Below, piece after piece: positions 36,714 to 45,320 of a stretch of 64,000 nucleotides of DNA; within the stretch, counting starts at the first letter, position 1; every line of letters starts with the position of its first letter. The notes beneath the pieces were generated by a model. It was given only the letters and a program-made list of their open reading frames with translations. It was not told the DNA's origin and did no database searches. The DNA comes from Bradyrhizobium cosmicum (GTDB lineage Bacteria > Pseudomonadota > Alphaproteobacteria > Rhizobiales > Xanthobacteraceae), in contig NZ_CP041656.2 in the NCBI RefSeq assembly GCF_007290395.2, forward strand, positions 6,262,001-6,326,000, written 5' to 3'. Made by a program: the position numbers and the translations under genes.

Positions 36714-38750
36714 ATGTTCTTCACGCCTCCGTCCTCGCGCTCGGCCGGCGCGCGGCGCCGTGACATTGTCGCTGCCTTCATGATCGGAGCCGCCGTCCTG
36801 GGGCTTGCCTCGCTGGAGGCGATCCGCCCGGCCGCGGCGCAATTCGTCTGCGGAGGGAGCGCGACAGGCGGCGAGCCGCAGGGTGGCTCGGGTGCGACCG
36901 CCACCAACCCGCACGATACGGCTTGCGGCACGGGGGCGATCGCCACCGGCGCGGCCTCGGGCATTTCGGGTGGCGCCACCGCATCGGGCTATGGCGCTTT
37001 CGCGATCGGCGACAACACGACGACCATCGGCAGCTTCGCGGGCACGACCACCAACGTTTCGGGCGTGACCAGCATCGGGGCCAATGCCAATTCAACCACC
37101 GGTGTCATCGGGGTATACTCGACGGCGATCGGCGCGGGCTCCAATCCCTCCAGCCTGGTCGAAGTCCTGTCCCGCGGTGATTACAGTGTGGCTATCGGTG
37201 GCGGCGACGGCGTCGGCGCAACGCCGGCTCGGTCGTTCGGAACGCGGAGCGTGGCCATCGGCGGCAGCACCCTCGCCAACAGCACCGACTCCACCGTGGT
37301 GGGGTCGGTGTCGACCGTCACCGGCGCGAGCAGCGGGGCGTTCGGCACCGCCAACACCGTCACCGGCTCGTCCAGCATCGCGACCGGCAGCAACAACAGC
37401 GTGACCGGCAATAACAGCGGGGCGTTCGGAACGGGCCAGACCGTCAACGGCAGTGGTAGTTTCGCCATCGGAGATCCCAACACCATCAACGGCAGCAACA
37501 GCTTCGTGTTCGGGGACGGCAACACAGTCAATGGGACCAGCCAGGCCGGCTGGGGCAACGCCGTGCAGGTGATGGGAAATTCCAACACGGTCGGCGCCAC
37601 CGCCAATTCGGCAGGATCGACCGCCGTCGGCGCGTCGAACACCGTCGATGCCTCCCGCGCCATTGCCATTGGCATCACCTCGACTGTGACCGGCACCAGC
37701 GCCATCGCGATCGGCGACACCGTGACCGCGTCCGGCCGCATTGCTTCCGCATTCGGCGCCCTGGCCAATGCCGGCGGCGCGTTCGGCAACGAAGGCACCA
37801 CCGCGCTCGGTGCCGGTGCTCAGGCCGGCAGCACTGCCGCCGGACAGACCTACGCGACCGCGGTCGGCGGCAACGCCCAGGCGCAGGGTGCCAACGCGAT
37901 CGCGATCGGCGGCAATGCCGCGACAGGTGCCGGCAATGCCGCCTTTGCGTCCGCCAGCAACGCCATCGCGATCGGCAACGGCGCGCAGGCGACCGCCGTC
38001 AATGCCATCGCGCAGGGCACCGGCGCCGTCGCCAGCGGTGCCAACGCCATTGCGCTCGGCACCGGTGCGGTGGCGACCGGATCGGTCGCGGTCGGCAACG
38101 CCGCGCAAGCGGCCAACGGCGGCGCGGCGTTCGGCGACTTTGCCGTGGCAACCGGCGGCACCGCCAACGTGTCGTCCGCGACCGCGCTCGGCAATTCGGC
38201 CAGCGCAACGACGGCCAACGCGGTCGCGGTCGGCCAGAGCGCCACGGTCGCCGCGGTCGGAGGCACGGCGGTTGGCGCCGGTGCGGTCGTGCAGGCTGCA
38301 GCAACGAATTCAGTGGCGATCGGTACGGGCTCGGTAGCGACCGCCGCGAACACGGTGTCGGTCGGGTCCGCAGGCAATGAGCGGCGCGTCAGCAATGTCG
38401 CGGCCGGCATCGCGCCGACCGATGCGGTCAATGTCAGCCAGCTCGGCAGCATCACGTCCGGAGTCCAGGGCCAGCTGAACGGCTTGCAAAACCAGATCAC
38501 GACCAACCAGACCGAGGCACGTCGCGGGATCGCCGCCACCGCGGCGCTCGCGGTCGCCGCCATGCCCTCGGGTCCGGGCCGCACGACCGTGTCGCTCAAC
38601 TCCGGCTTTTTTCAGGGGCAGACCGGCGCCGGCGTGGCGGTCGCGCATCGCCTCAACCTGAGTTCGGCCATTCCGTTGATGGTTCATGGCAGCTTCGCCA
38701 ATTCCGGCGGGATGAATGTCGGACGCGCGGGCGTCGCGGTCGAGTTCTGA
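36714..38750 (+). CDS. Trimeric autotransporter adhesin (YadA-like), 678 aa
   Basis: Surface adhesin. The N-terminus contains a long signal-like helix (DIVAAFMIGAAVLGLASLEA) rather than an ESPR. The passenger is a series of repeated turns with NxNxVxG and A.AIG patterns, for example SGAFGTANTVTGSSSIATG and AIAIGNGAQATAVNAIAQG, the left-handed beta-roll head of YadA proteins. Near the C-terminus RRVSNVAAGIAPTDAVNVSQ is the neck motif, a short coiled coil, and the last 75 residues are the membrane anchor (SLNSGFFQGQTGAGVAVAHR, ending AGVAVEF). The stalk is short. It is flanked by two SnoaL-like genes and is presumably trimeric in the outer membrane. Confidence 0.9.
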   Translation: MFFTPPSSRSAGARRRDIVAAFMIGAAVLGLASLEAIRPAAAQFVCGGSATGGEPQGGSGATATNPHDTACGTGAIATGAASGISGGATASGYGAFAIGDNTTTIGSFAGTTTNVSGVTSIGANANSTTGVIGVYSTAIGAGSNPSSLVEVLSRGDYSVAIGGGDGVGATPARSFGTRSVAIGGSTLANSTDSTVVGSVSTVTGASSGAFGTANTVTGSSSIATGSNNSVTGNNSGAFGTGQTVNGSGSFAIGDPNTINGSNSFVFGDGNTVNGTSQAGWGNAVQVMGNSNTVGATANSAGSTAVGASNTVDASRAIAIGITSTVTGTSAIAIGDTVTASGRIASAFGALANAGGAFGNEGTTALGAGAQAGSTAAGQTYATAVGGNAQAQGANAIAIGGNAATGAGNAAFASASNAIAIGNGAQATAVNAIAQGTGAVASGANAIALGTGAVATGSVAVGNAAQAANGGAAFGDFAVATGGTANVSSATALGNSASATTANAVAVGQSATVAAVGGTAVGAGAVVQAAATNSVAIGTGSVATAANTVSVGSAGNERRVSNVAAGIAPTDAVNVSQLGSITSGVQGQLNGLQNQITTNQTEARRGIAATAALAVAAMPSGPGRTTVSLNSGFFQGQTGAGVAVAHRLNLSSAIPLMVHGSFANSGGMNVGRAGVAVEF

Positions 38751-38980
38751 TCACCCGCACTCGTCCCAGCGGGAACCGGCGCGCGATACGGCCCGGTAAA
38801 ATACGGGGATCTATTGTAAATCCCCCAAACAGCGCTCAATTGTGCATTGCAATATCGTGATTTGCATTTCCGCAAATCGAGTCTATCTGTTTGTACACGA
38901 ACGAATTGAAGCAACCCCGCGGCGCCTACTGTGCATGGGGTTGTTTTTCGTTTTTGCGAGCCAGTTTCAGGACGCCCAAA

Positions 38981-39421
38981 ATGACAGAGCACAGCCTCTG
39001 GCGTTTCTCGCGCGCGTTGCACCGCGCGATCAACGACCGGCATTTCGAGGATATCGAGGCCCTGATCGACGAGGACGTCGAGTGGGCGATCTACGGCCCG
39101 ATCGACATGTTTCCGTTCCTCGGCGCGCGCCAGGGCAAGGACGCCGTGCTCGACGTCATCCACCAGCTCGCCGACAATTTCCGTGTCCGCCGCTTCGACC
39201 GCGAGAGCATCATGCTCGGCGTCGATTCCGCCGCCTCGATGCTGCGGTATTCGCTGACCGCGCTGGATTCCGACAAGCCGATCAGCTTGCGGGTGGCGCA
39301 GTTCGCCCAGTTCAGGGCCGGCAAGCTGATCGGCATGCGCGTGCTGGTCGACAGCTTCGACCTGGTCGAGCAGGCACTCGGCCGCGCCATTCATCTGCCA
39401 AGGATGACCAGCGTCGGCTGA
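38981..39421 (+). CDS. SnoaL-like (NTF2-fold) protein, 146 aa
   Basis: NTF2/SnoaL-like fold. It begins MTEHSLWRFSRALHRAINDR, then HFEDIEALIDEDVEWAIYGPIDMFPFLGARQGKDAVLD. The C-terminal strand region is ISLRVAQFAQFRAGKLIGMRVLVDSFDLVEQALGR. It has the same plan and several matching positions as the protein at 36114-36566. The start at 38981 gives AGGA nine bases upstream. A longer upstream start is poor. Its function, and why two copies flank the adhesin, is unknown. Confidence 0.8.
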   Translation: MTEHSLWRFSRALHRAINDRHFEDIEALIDEDVEWAIYGPIDMFPFLGARQGKDAVLDVIHQLADNFRVRRFDRESIMLGVDSAASMLRYSLTALDSDKPISLRVAQFAQFRAGKLIGMRVLVDSFDLVEQALGRAIHLPRMTSVG

Positions 39422-39526
39422 AGGGACACCAACGGGCCCCGCAGTTCGGGACCGGCGACTTGATGCTCGCCGCGGCGCGTCCTGGCCTCCAGCCCCGCCG
39501 GACGCCGTCGTGGAGAAGCTCGTCAC

Positions 39527-39569
39527 CGGGCGCGCGCCTTTCGCGCGGCCCGTTGGTTCGTCATTTTTT
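39527..39569 (+). terminator. Possible terminator after the second SnoaL-like gene
   Basis: CGGGCGCGCG and CGCGCGGCCCG can pair with one bulge. A run of six T follows 11 bases later (39564-39569). Weak because of the spacing. Confidence 0.35.
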
Positions 39570-39672
39570 GGGGAGGCTGCGGCATCCCGTACTTGTGCAA
39601 GGCAGCACCACGCCACAATTTTGCAACGATAGTTCCGCATCCTCGGCGCGAACTGGGCTCGCGGGCAGGACG

Positions 39673-40599
39673 ATGGAATTTTCGACAGGTTTTGGCTGGA
39701 CCAGGCTGCCGGCGCTGGCGGTTGTGTTCGTCCTGGGCTCGGTGCTGACGGTCTCTGCGCAGATCATTCCGCCCTTCTCCCCCGCCGCGGCCGTGCCCGA
39801 CGATGAGGCCGAGGCCGCGGAGACCGCCGAGGCGACCCCTGACGTCAACGACCCCGACGTGCTCAAAGGCATCGACGTCGACAAGCTCGACTGGAGCCAG
39901 CTCGCGGTCGATGCCGGCACCGCGAGCGAAATCGCAGCCGCCAAGAAGCGCGCCCAAGCCGCCGCCAAGGACGGCATGGACTGGTCGTCGAACGCCAATG
40001 CCAACGGCTCCTCGGCCGTGACGGTGAAGCAGTCGGTCTCCTCGTTCTGGGACGCCCGCATCGGCGCCGACATGACGGTGACGAGCGAGCCGCGAACGAT
40101 GTCCGAGTTGCTGGCGCAGAAGGCCACCAATGGCGGCAACGTGCCGCAATCCTCCGGCAGCGCCTGGGCGGCGGCGACCGCGCCGGGGGCGGGCGTGATC
40201 TGGGACAAGACCGCGGTGGAAGCCCGCGTCGATCCCGGCGCCGAGCAGAGCAAGATCGGGGCATCGCTGACCAAATCGGTGCCGCTGTCGGGCGACACAT
40301 CGCTGACGCTACAGAACGGCTACAGCGTCAACCAGCAAGGCACGACGGCCTTGCCCGGCGTCGGCGGGCACATCACGCGCAATTACGGGACCGACCAATC
40401 CGCCAAGGTCACCATCACCGACACCGGCACCAGCATCACCGCCGGCCAGACGCTGTCGACCACCGACGACAAATGGCTGCGCAAGGTCGGCGCCGAGCAG
40501 AAGCTGTTCGACAACGTCACCGTCTCCGGCTCCGTCGGCGAGACCTCGCAAGGCGCGATCAACAAGAGCCTGTCGGCGGGCTTCAAGAAGAGCTGGTAG
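39673..40599 (+). CDS. Exported protein with beta-rich C-terminal domain, 308 aa
   Basis: Family not recognised. A signal peptide (ALAVVFVLGSVLTVSAQ, to about residue 30) is followed by an acidic Pro/Ala-rich linker with DVNDPDVLKGIDVDKLDWSQ, a helical Ala/Lys section, and from about residue 115 a run of amphipathic strands (SFWDARIGADMTVTSEP, SKIGASLTKSVPLSGDTSLT, KVTITDTGTSITAGQTL) ending in Trp (SAGFKKSW). A terminal aromatic and alternating strands suggest an outer-membrane or periplasmic beta-sheet protein. The ATG at 39673 follows GGCAGGA. Confidence 0.68.
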   Translation: MEFSTGFGWTRLPALAVVFVLGSVLTVSAQIIPPFSPAAAVPDDEAEAAETAEATPDVNDPDVLKGIDVDKLDWSQLAVDAGTASEIAAAKKRAQAAAKDGMDWSSNANANGSSAVTVKQSVSSFWDARIGADMTVTSEPRTMSELLAQKATNGGNVPQSSGSAWAAATAPGAGVIWDKTAVEARVDPGAEQSKIGASLTKSVPLSGDTSLTLQNGYSVNQQGTTALPGVGGHITRNYGTDQSAKVTITDTGTSITAGQTLSTTDDKWLRKVGAEQKLFDNVTVSGSVGETSQGAINKSLSAGFKKSW

Positions 40600-40788
40600 C
40601 TCAACGCGCCATGCGCATGGCGTTCACGCTCTGCTAACCATACGCCACGGCAAAGCCCCCGAATGGACCGACCTTGCCGCACCTCGGCCAAGTTGCGGCC
40701 AAAATCCGGCGCCCTGATGCGACGGCCTTACAGACGTCGTCGTGCGGGGGACACTCGCGCTGCGCTCAACGCGAACAGGGGAACAACG

Positions 40789-41214
40789 ATGAACGCCATG
40801 CGTCCGGAAAAGACCGAGACCACCGAGACCGAGACGGTCGACACCAACCTCGCCGCCGTCACCGAGGTCGAAGCCGGCATCCGCGACTTCGTCCGCAACG
40901 ACATCGCCTATCTGCGCAGGCCGGCGGCGACCGCCACCACCGACGCGCCGCCGCTCGATCCGAGCGCGGAGGCCACCGTCACCAACGTCAACTCGCTGAT
41001 CCAGCGCGTCGCGGGCACCTCGCTCGCCGAGATCGAGAACCTGATCTCCGAGCTCGAGAGCCTGCGCGATTTGCTGCACGCCGAAGGCCAGCGCGTCCAG
41101 CGCGAGATCTCCGGCTACGCCCAGCTCAGCCAGGCCGCGATGAAGTCGACCCGCATGATCGCCGACAACGTCGCGCAATGGAAGCGCGCCGCCGACGGCC
41201 TGCGCAACAGCTGA
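40789..41214 (+). CDS. Hypothetical coiled-coil protein, 141 aa
   Basis: Function unknown. The N-terminus is acidic and Thr-rich (EKTETTETETVDTNLAAV); the rest is mostly helical with heptad character, e.g. SLAEIENLISELESLRDLLH and AEGQRVQREISGYAQLSQAA. No membrane segment or signal. The ATG at 40789 has AGGGGA upstream. A terminator follows at 41239, so the gene is a single transcription unit. Confidence 0.7.
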   Translation: MNAMRPEKTETTETETVDTNLAAVTEVEAGIRDFVRNDIAYLRRPAATATTDAPPLDPSAEATVTNVNSLIQRVAGTSLAEIENLISELESLRDLLHAEGQRVQREISGYAQLSQAAMKSTRMIADNVAQWKRAADGLRNS

Positions 41215-41238
41215 TCGCTTAACGTCACGCATCACGGG

Positions 41239-41270
41239 CCGCCGCGTTCCGACAGGGGCGCGGCGGTTTT
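41239..41270 (+). terminator. Intrinsic terminator after the coiled-coil gene
   Basis: CCGCCGCG (41239-41246) pairs with CGCGGCGG (41259-41266), loop 12, followed by TTTTGATT. Confidence 0.8.
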
Positions 41271-41295
41271 GATTCTGTCGCCATATTCTCGCTGT

Positions 41296-41397
41296 GGTCG
41301 TCCGGCTTGACCGGACGACCGAGTATTCCAGAGACGGCAGTGATTGAACCGAGACGTCGCGGCGTACTGGATGCCCCGCCTGCGCGGGGCATGACGG
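41296..41397. repeat. Palindromic repeat, GTCGTCCGGCTTG class
   Basis: Two hairpins in tandem: GTCGTCCGG/CCGGACGAC close to the left end, and ATGCCCCGC/GCGGGGCAT at the right end, joined by GTATTCCAGAGACGGCAGTG and GGCGTACTGG. This compound unit resembles elements I recall from Bradyrhizobium genomes. Confidence 0.82.
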
Positions 41398-41488
41398 CGG
41401 AGGGCTTCGATATTGAACCCTGCCCGCCCTCGCACCGACTAACGCCAAGCGCCCGCACCACCGACGGCCGGGCCTGGGGACATTTCAG

Positions 41489-41626
41489 ATGGAAAGCATA
41501 CGGCCCGACACCACGGACCCGATACCGATGCAGCCGGCGCCGAACCAGTTCGGCACGATCATGCTGCGCTTTGTCGGACTGCTGGCGGTTGCGATCGCGA
41601 TATTGGCGTTCGTCTATAGCCGCTGA
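41489..41626 (+). CDS. Small membrane protein, 45 aa
   Basis: A short frame MESIRPDTTDPIPMQPAPNQ followed by one C-terminal helix (MLRFVGLLAVAIAILAFVYS). The SD GGGGA is eleven bases upstream. It is a C-tail-anchored type, possibly regulating another membrane protein. No family known. Confidence 0.5.
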   Translation: MESIRPDTTDPIPMQPAPNQFGTIMLRFVGLLAVAIAILAFVYSR

Positions 41627-41691
41627 GGGCGGAGACCGCTTTGTGGCCCCGCGCGGACGCCGCGTCGCGGCGCCGCGGAGTTAACGAACCG

Positions 41692-41838
41692 TTAACGGCT
41701 CGCGTCGACGCTCGAGGCTTCCAGGGTGTAGCCGCCATCGGCATAGCCCTTCACCACCATGCCGGCGACCAGCATCACGGCCAGCGTGGCGGTAGCAAAG
41801 ATAAATCCGACCAGCTTGAGTGCGCCGCGATCTGCCAT
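41692..41838 (-). CDS. Small membrane protein, 48 aa
   Basis: It starts MADRGALKLVGFIFATATLA and has one membrane helix (residues 7-29) and a polar tail with KGYADGGYTLEASS. GAGGA lies seven bases before the ATG at 41836-41838. From memory, similarly starting tiny proteins occur in related genomes. The gene is convergent with the 45-residue membrane protein, with 65 bases between stops. Confidence 0.6.
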   Translation of the reverse strand: MADRGALKLVGFIFATATLAVMLVAGMVVKGYADGGYTLEASSVDASR

Positions 41839-42036
41839 GGTCCTCGTTCCCCTGTACTCTGCCCAGTTCGTTCAAATAGACAGCGACAGGTTCATAATTG
41901 GTTAGCAACTCGATGGTTCCGCCAACTCTTCGCGGGTCACCATGTTGCGCAGGCTTATGCCAGCCGCCCCGAATCGCGTCCATAGCGCGCGGGCAACACT
42001 CGCGCGCTGTTTTCAGCCGTTCATCCTGGAACGAAT

Positions 42037-42519
42037 CTAACCGCTCTTTGCGCGCATCGGCACGAAGGCGCTGGCGGTGATGGAATAGACCTCCTCGCCG
42101 CGCTGGTTGGTGCCGGTGGTGCGGGCCGTCAGAATGCCCCAGCCGGGACGCGAGGCGGAGATGCGCTTGTCGACGACGACGTTGACGTAGCTGATCGTGT
42201 CGCCGGCGAGCACCGGCCTGATCCAGCGCAGATCGCGAAAGCCCGGCGACGGACCCCACACCGCGATCTCCTCGCCGCGTTCCGCGGCCTCACGCGCCAG
42301 ACGCTGGCCGTCCGCGACAAGCAGGCTCATGCAGGCCGAGCCGACATGCCAGCCCGAAGCCGCGAGCCCGCCGAACAGCGAGTTCTTGCCTTCCTCCTCG
42401 TCGAGGTGAAAGCGCTGCGGATCGAACTTTGCGGCGAAGGTCTTGATGGAGTCCGCGGTGAAAATGTAGGCGCCGATCTCGCGGCGGTGGCCGATCTCGA
42501 TGTCGTCGAAGAACCGCAT
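42037..42519 (-). CDS. MaoC-like hot-dog dehydratase, 160 aa
   Basis: Likely enoyl-CoA hydratase of the MaoC family. The hot-dog domain opens MRFFDDIEIGHRREIGAYIF, and the hydratase motif KFDPQRFHLDEEEGKNSLFGGLAASGWH carries the Asp and His of the active site. Later strands are WIRPVLAGDTISYVNVVVDK. It starts at the last bases of the preceding MaoC gene (TGATG), so translation is coupled. The two are probably heterodimeric or redundant acyl-CoA hydratases. Substrate unknown. Confidence 0.88.
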   Translation of the reverse strand: MRFFDDIEIGHRREIGAYIFTADSIKTFAAKFDPQRFHLDEEEGKNSLFGGLAASGWHVGSACMSLLVADGQRLAREAAERGEEIAVWGPSPGFRDLRWIRPVLAGDTISYVNVVVDKRISASRPGWGILTARTTGTNQRGEEVYSITASAFVPMRAKSG

Positions 42520-42971
42520 CAGACCGCCCCCTCGCGCCGCTTGATCAGGATCGGCGAGGTCATCTCGCACAGCGCCTGCCCGGCCGCGTTGCGCACGGTG
42601 CATTTGAACTTGACGATGCCAAGCTCGGGGCGGCTCTTCGAGGCGCGGGCTTCCACGACGTCGACGTCGAGCATGAGGTCGTCGCCGGGCCGCAAGGGCG
42701 ACAGCCAGCGCACCTCGTCGACGCCGGGCGAGCCGAGCGATGCGGCACGGGTGATGAAGCCGTCGGCCATCATCCGCATCATCAGCGAGCAGAGGTGCCA
42801 GCCGGAGCCGGACAGGCCGCGCAGCATGCTCTTGGCCGCCGCCTCCTCGTCGAGGTGCATCGGCTGCGGATCGAACTCGGCGGCAAAGGCCAGGATCTCG
42901 TCGCGGGTGACATGGCGCGGGCCGAACGTTCCGAAGCGGCCGGGCGGAAAATCTTCGAAGGTCAGGGTCAT
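42519..42971 (-). CDS. MaoC-like hot-dog dehydratase, 150 aa
   Basis: Paralogue of the adjacent MaoC protein. It starts MTLTFEDFPPGRFGTFGPRH, with the active-site motif EFDPQPMHLDEEAAAKSMLRGLSGSGWH. WLSPLRPGDDLMLDVDVVEA is equally similar to the partner. The stop overlaps the partner's start. The pair is common in rhizobia next to fatty-acid or polyhydroxyalkanoate genes, but here no such neighbour is present. Confidence 0.88.
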   Translation of the reverse strand: MTLTFEDFPPGRFGTFGPRHVTRDEILAFAAEFDPQPMHLDEEAAAKSMLRGLSGSGWHLCSLMMRMMADGFITRAASLGSPGVDEVRWLSPLRPGDDLMLDVDVVEARASKSRPELGIVKFKCTVRNAAGQALCEMTSPILIKRREGAV

Positions 42972-43137
42972 CTTGTGATTGCTTGAGGGAATGACAGATT
43001 GTGGCCGCAGTTTGCGGCAATCTCAACCCGCCGGCCCGCATGGCTCGTGCTACATTCGACGCAGCCGCCTAGCCTTGAGTCGGTGGCCAGAGCTGGACCG
43101 ACCGAGGGCCAAGGCCCGATTTGCCCTGGGGAGAGCA

Positions 43138-43434
43138 ATGTTTTCATTCAGCGACCTGTTTCAGTGGGACCGGTTCATCACGCCGACGATCATCAAGACC
43201 TTCTACTGGCTGGTGATCGCGCTGATCTGCCTGTTCGGCCTCTCCGGCATCTTTTCCGGCCTGGCTGCGATGGCGATCAGCCCGTTCGGTGGCTTCCTGC
43301 TACTGCTGTCGTCGATCGCCAGTGTCGTGGTCGGCATTGTGTTCTCGCGCATCATCGCGGAACTGATCCTGATCATCTTCCGCATCAACGAGCATCTCGG
43401 CGCGATCCGGGACCAGGGCGGCGGGATGCGGTGA
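43138..43434 (+). CDS. DUF4282 membrane protein, 98 aa
   Basis: Small inner-membrane protein of unknown function. It begins MFSFSDLFQWDRFITPTIIK, a DUF4282 hallmark, then two helices (TFYWLVIALICLFGLSGIF and GGFLLLLSSIASVVVGIVFS), ending in RIIAELILIIFRINEHL. The ATG at 43138 follows GGGGAG. It is divergent from the MaoC pair and stands alone before a palindromic repeat. Confidence 0.85.
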   Translation: MFSFSDLFQWDRFITPTIIKTFYWLVIALICLFGLSGIFSGLAAMAISPFGGFLLLLSSIASVVVGIVFSRIIAELILIIFRINEHLGAIRDQGGGMR

Positions 43435-43440
43435 GGAGCT

Positions 43441-43545
43441 CATTCCGGGGCGCCTCGAAGAGGCGAGCCCGGAATCCATCGGGCCTCGGAGTTAACGGAC
43501 AAATGGATTCCGGGTTCGCGCCAAGAGGCGCGCCCCGGAATGACG
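43441..43545. repeat. Palindromic repeat, ATTCCGGG class, copy 4 (double)
   Basis: Two hairpin units back to back: CATTCCGGGGCGCCTCGAAG..GGCGAGCCCGGAATCC and TGGATTCCGGGTTCGCGCC..GGCGCGCCCCGGAATGACG. It sits between the DUF4282 gene and the 3' end of ychF. Confidence 0.9.
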
Positions 43546-43553
43546 AAGAGACC

Positions 43554-44651
43554 TTACGTGTTGAACCGGAAATGCATCACGTCGCCGTCGGCGACGACGT
43601 ATTCCTTGCCTTCGAGGCGGAGCTTGCCGGCATCGCGGGCACCGGCTTCGCCGTTGAACGCCACGTAATCCTCAAACGCGATGGTCTCGGCACGGATGAA
43701 GCCCTTCTCGAAGTCGGTGTGGATCACACCGGCTGCGCCCGGCGCCTTGGTGCCGCGATGGATGGTCCAGGCGCGCGCTTCCTTCGGACCCACCGTGAAA
43801 TAGGTGATGAGGTCGAGCAGCGTGTAGCCGGCGCGGATCAGGCGATCGAGGCCGGCCTCTTCGAGGCCCAGCGTCTCGAGGAAGTCAGCACGCTCTTCGC
43901 GTGAAAGGGTGGCAATCTCGGATTCGATCTTGGCGGAGATGACGACGGCAATCGCGCCTTCCCTGGCGGCCTGGTCCTGCACCGCCTTCGAGAACGAATT
44001 GCCCGTCGCGGCCGCCCCTTCCTCGACGTTGCAGACATAGAGCACGGGCTTGGACGACAACAGGCCGAGCATCCCGAAGGCGCGCTCCTCCTCCGCCTTG
44101 CGTTCGACCAGGCGTGCAGGCTTGCCCTCACGCAGCAGCACCAATGTGCGGTTGACGAGGTCGAGCTGCTCCTTGGCGTCCTTGTCGTTGCCCTTGGCCT
44201 TCTTGGTGAGGTTGTCGACGCGCTTCTCGAGGCTGTCGAGATCGGCGAGCATCAGTTCGGTCTCGATGGTCTCGATGTCGGCGAGCGGGGCGATCTTGCC
44301 CTCGACATGGGTGATGTCGGAATCCTCGAAGCAGCGCACGACATGCGCGATGGCGTCGACCTCGCGGATGTTGGCGAGGAACTGGTTGCCGAGGCCTTCA
44401 CCCTTGGAAGCGCCGCGCACGAGGCCCGCGATGTCGACGAAGGTCAGCCGGGTCGGAATGATCTGTCCGGACTTGGCGATCAAGGCGAGCTTGTCCAGCC
44501 GCGGATCCGGCACGGCGACCTCACCGACATTCGGCTCAATGGTGCAGAACGGATAGTTCGCGGCCTGCGCCGCGGCCGTCTCGGTCAGCGCGTTGAACAA
44601 GGTCGACTTGCCGACATTGGGCAATCCGACGATCCCGCATTTGAATCCCAC
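43554..44651 (-). CDS. ychF: Ribosome-binding ATPase YchF, 365 aa
   Basis: Obg-family P-loop protein that hydrolyses ATP and binds ribosomes, involved in oxidative-stress response. The start is [23 protein letters not shown]1 is GLPNVGKST (8-16), switch regions follow in [27 protein letters not shown]. The NKxD of ordinary GTPases is replaced by the YchF-type NVEE stretch in [12 protein letters not shown], which favours ATP. A TGS domain ends the protein. The start is ATG at 44649-44651, 5 bases after the pth stop, giving an operon rplY-pth-ychF. Confidence 0.97.
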   Translation of the reverse strand: MGFKCGIVGLPNVGKSTLFNALTETAAAQAANYPFCTIEPNVGEVAVPDPRLDKLALIAKSGQIIPTRLTFVDIAGLVRGASKGEGLGNQFLANIREVDAIAHVVRCFEDSDITHVEGKIAPLADIETIETELMLADLDSLEKRVDNLTKKAKGNDKDAKEQLDLVNRTLVLLREGKPARLVERKAEEERAFGMLGLLSSKPVLYVCNVEEGAAATGNSFSKAVQDQAAREGAIAVVISAKIESEIATLSREERADFLETLGLEEAGLDRLIRAGYTLLDLITYFTVGPKEARAWTIHRGTKAPGAAGVIHTDFEKGFIRAETIAFEDYVAFNGEAGARDAGKLRLEGKEYVVADGDVMHFRFNT

Positions 44652-44656
44652 GAGCG

Positions 44657-45262
44657 TTATTCCTTGCCGTTGTCGTCCTTGGTCAAAAATCCCTTCGCCT
44701 GCATCGCGAGATGCACCCTGTTGGCGAAGGTCGCGTCGGTACCCTTGGCGATCAATCCGGCGTGCTCGGCAACAGCGTCGCAGAGGGTCGCGACCCAGTC
44801 ATTGTCGGCCTTGGCGAAGTCCGACAGCACGTGGCCGTGCACCAATTCCTTGACGCCGGGATGACCGATGCCGAGCCGGACCCGGCGGTAGTCGTTGCCG
44901 ATATGCGCCGAGATCGAGCGCAGGCCGTTGTGGCCGGCGATGCCGCCGCCGATCTTCACCCGCACCTTGCCCGGGGGCAGCTCAAGTTCGTCGTGGAACA
45001 CGGTGACGTCGCCGGGCGCGATCTTGAAGAAGCCTGTCGCCTCCTGAACGCTGCGGCCGGAATCGTTCATGTAGGTCGTGGGCTTGAGCAGGATCACGCG
45101 CTCAGGGCCGAGCGCACCTTCCGCGGTCTCGCCCTGAAACCTGCGGCGCCACGGTGCGAAACCATGACGCCGCGCGATCTCGTCGACGGCCATGAAGCCG
45201 ATATTGTGCCGGTTACGTGCGTATTTCGCGCCGGGATTGCCGAGCCCAACAAACAGTCGCAT
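44657..45262 (-). CDS. pth: Peptidyl-tRNA hydrolase, 201 aa
   Basis: Releases peptides from peptidyl-tRNA. The N-terminus [20 protein letters not shown] carries the substrate Asn and catalytic His near residues 10-20, followed by [16 protein letters not shown] and [29 protein letters not shown] with the catalytic-site Asp. [20 protein letters not shown] completes the signature. Length is normal. It lies between rplY and ychF, as in many alphaproteobacteria. Confidence 0.97.
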   Translation of the reverse strand: MRLFVGLGNPGAKYARNRHNIGFMAVDEIARRHGFAPWRRRFQGETAEGALGPERVILLKPTTYMNDSGRSVQEATGFFKIAPGDVTVFHDELELPPGKVRVKIGGGIAGHNGLRSISAHIGNDYRRVRLGIGHPGVKELVHGHVLSDFAKADNDWVATLCDAVAEHAGLIAKGTDATFANRVHLAMQAKGFLTKDDNGKE

Positions 45263-45320
45263 GACGCGGCGCGCCCCTCGCTCGGCGCGCGATCAGAGAC
45301 CGCGCGCCAGCTTTGAGAGA

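Noticed and set aside
40606..40640. Hairpin GCGCCATGC/GCATGGCG after the beta-rich exported protein
   Set aside because: Imperfect stem with no T-run; too weak to call as terminator.
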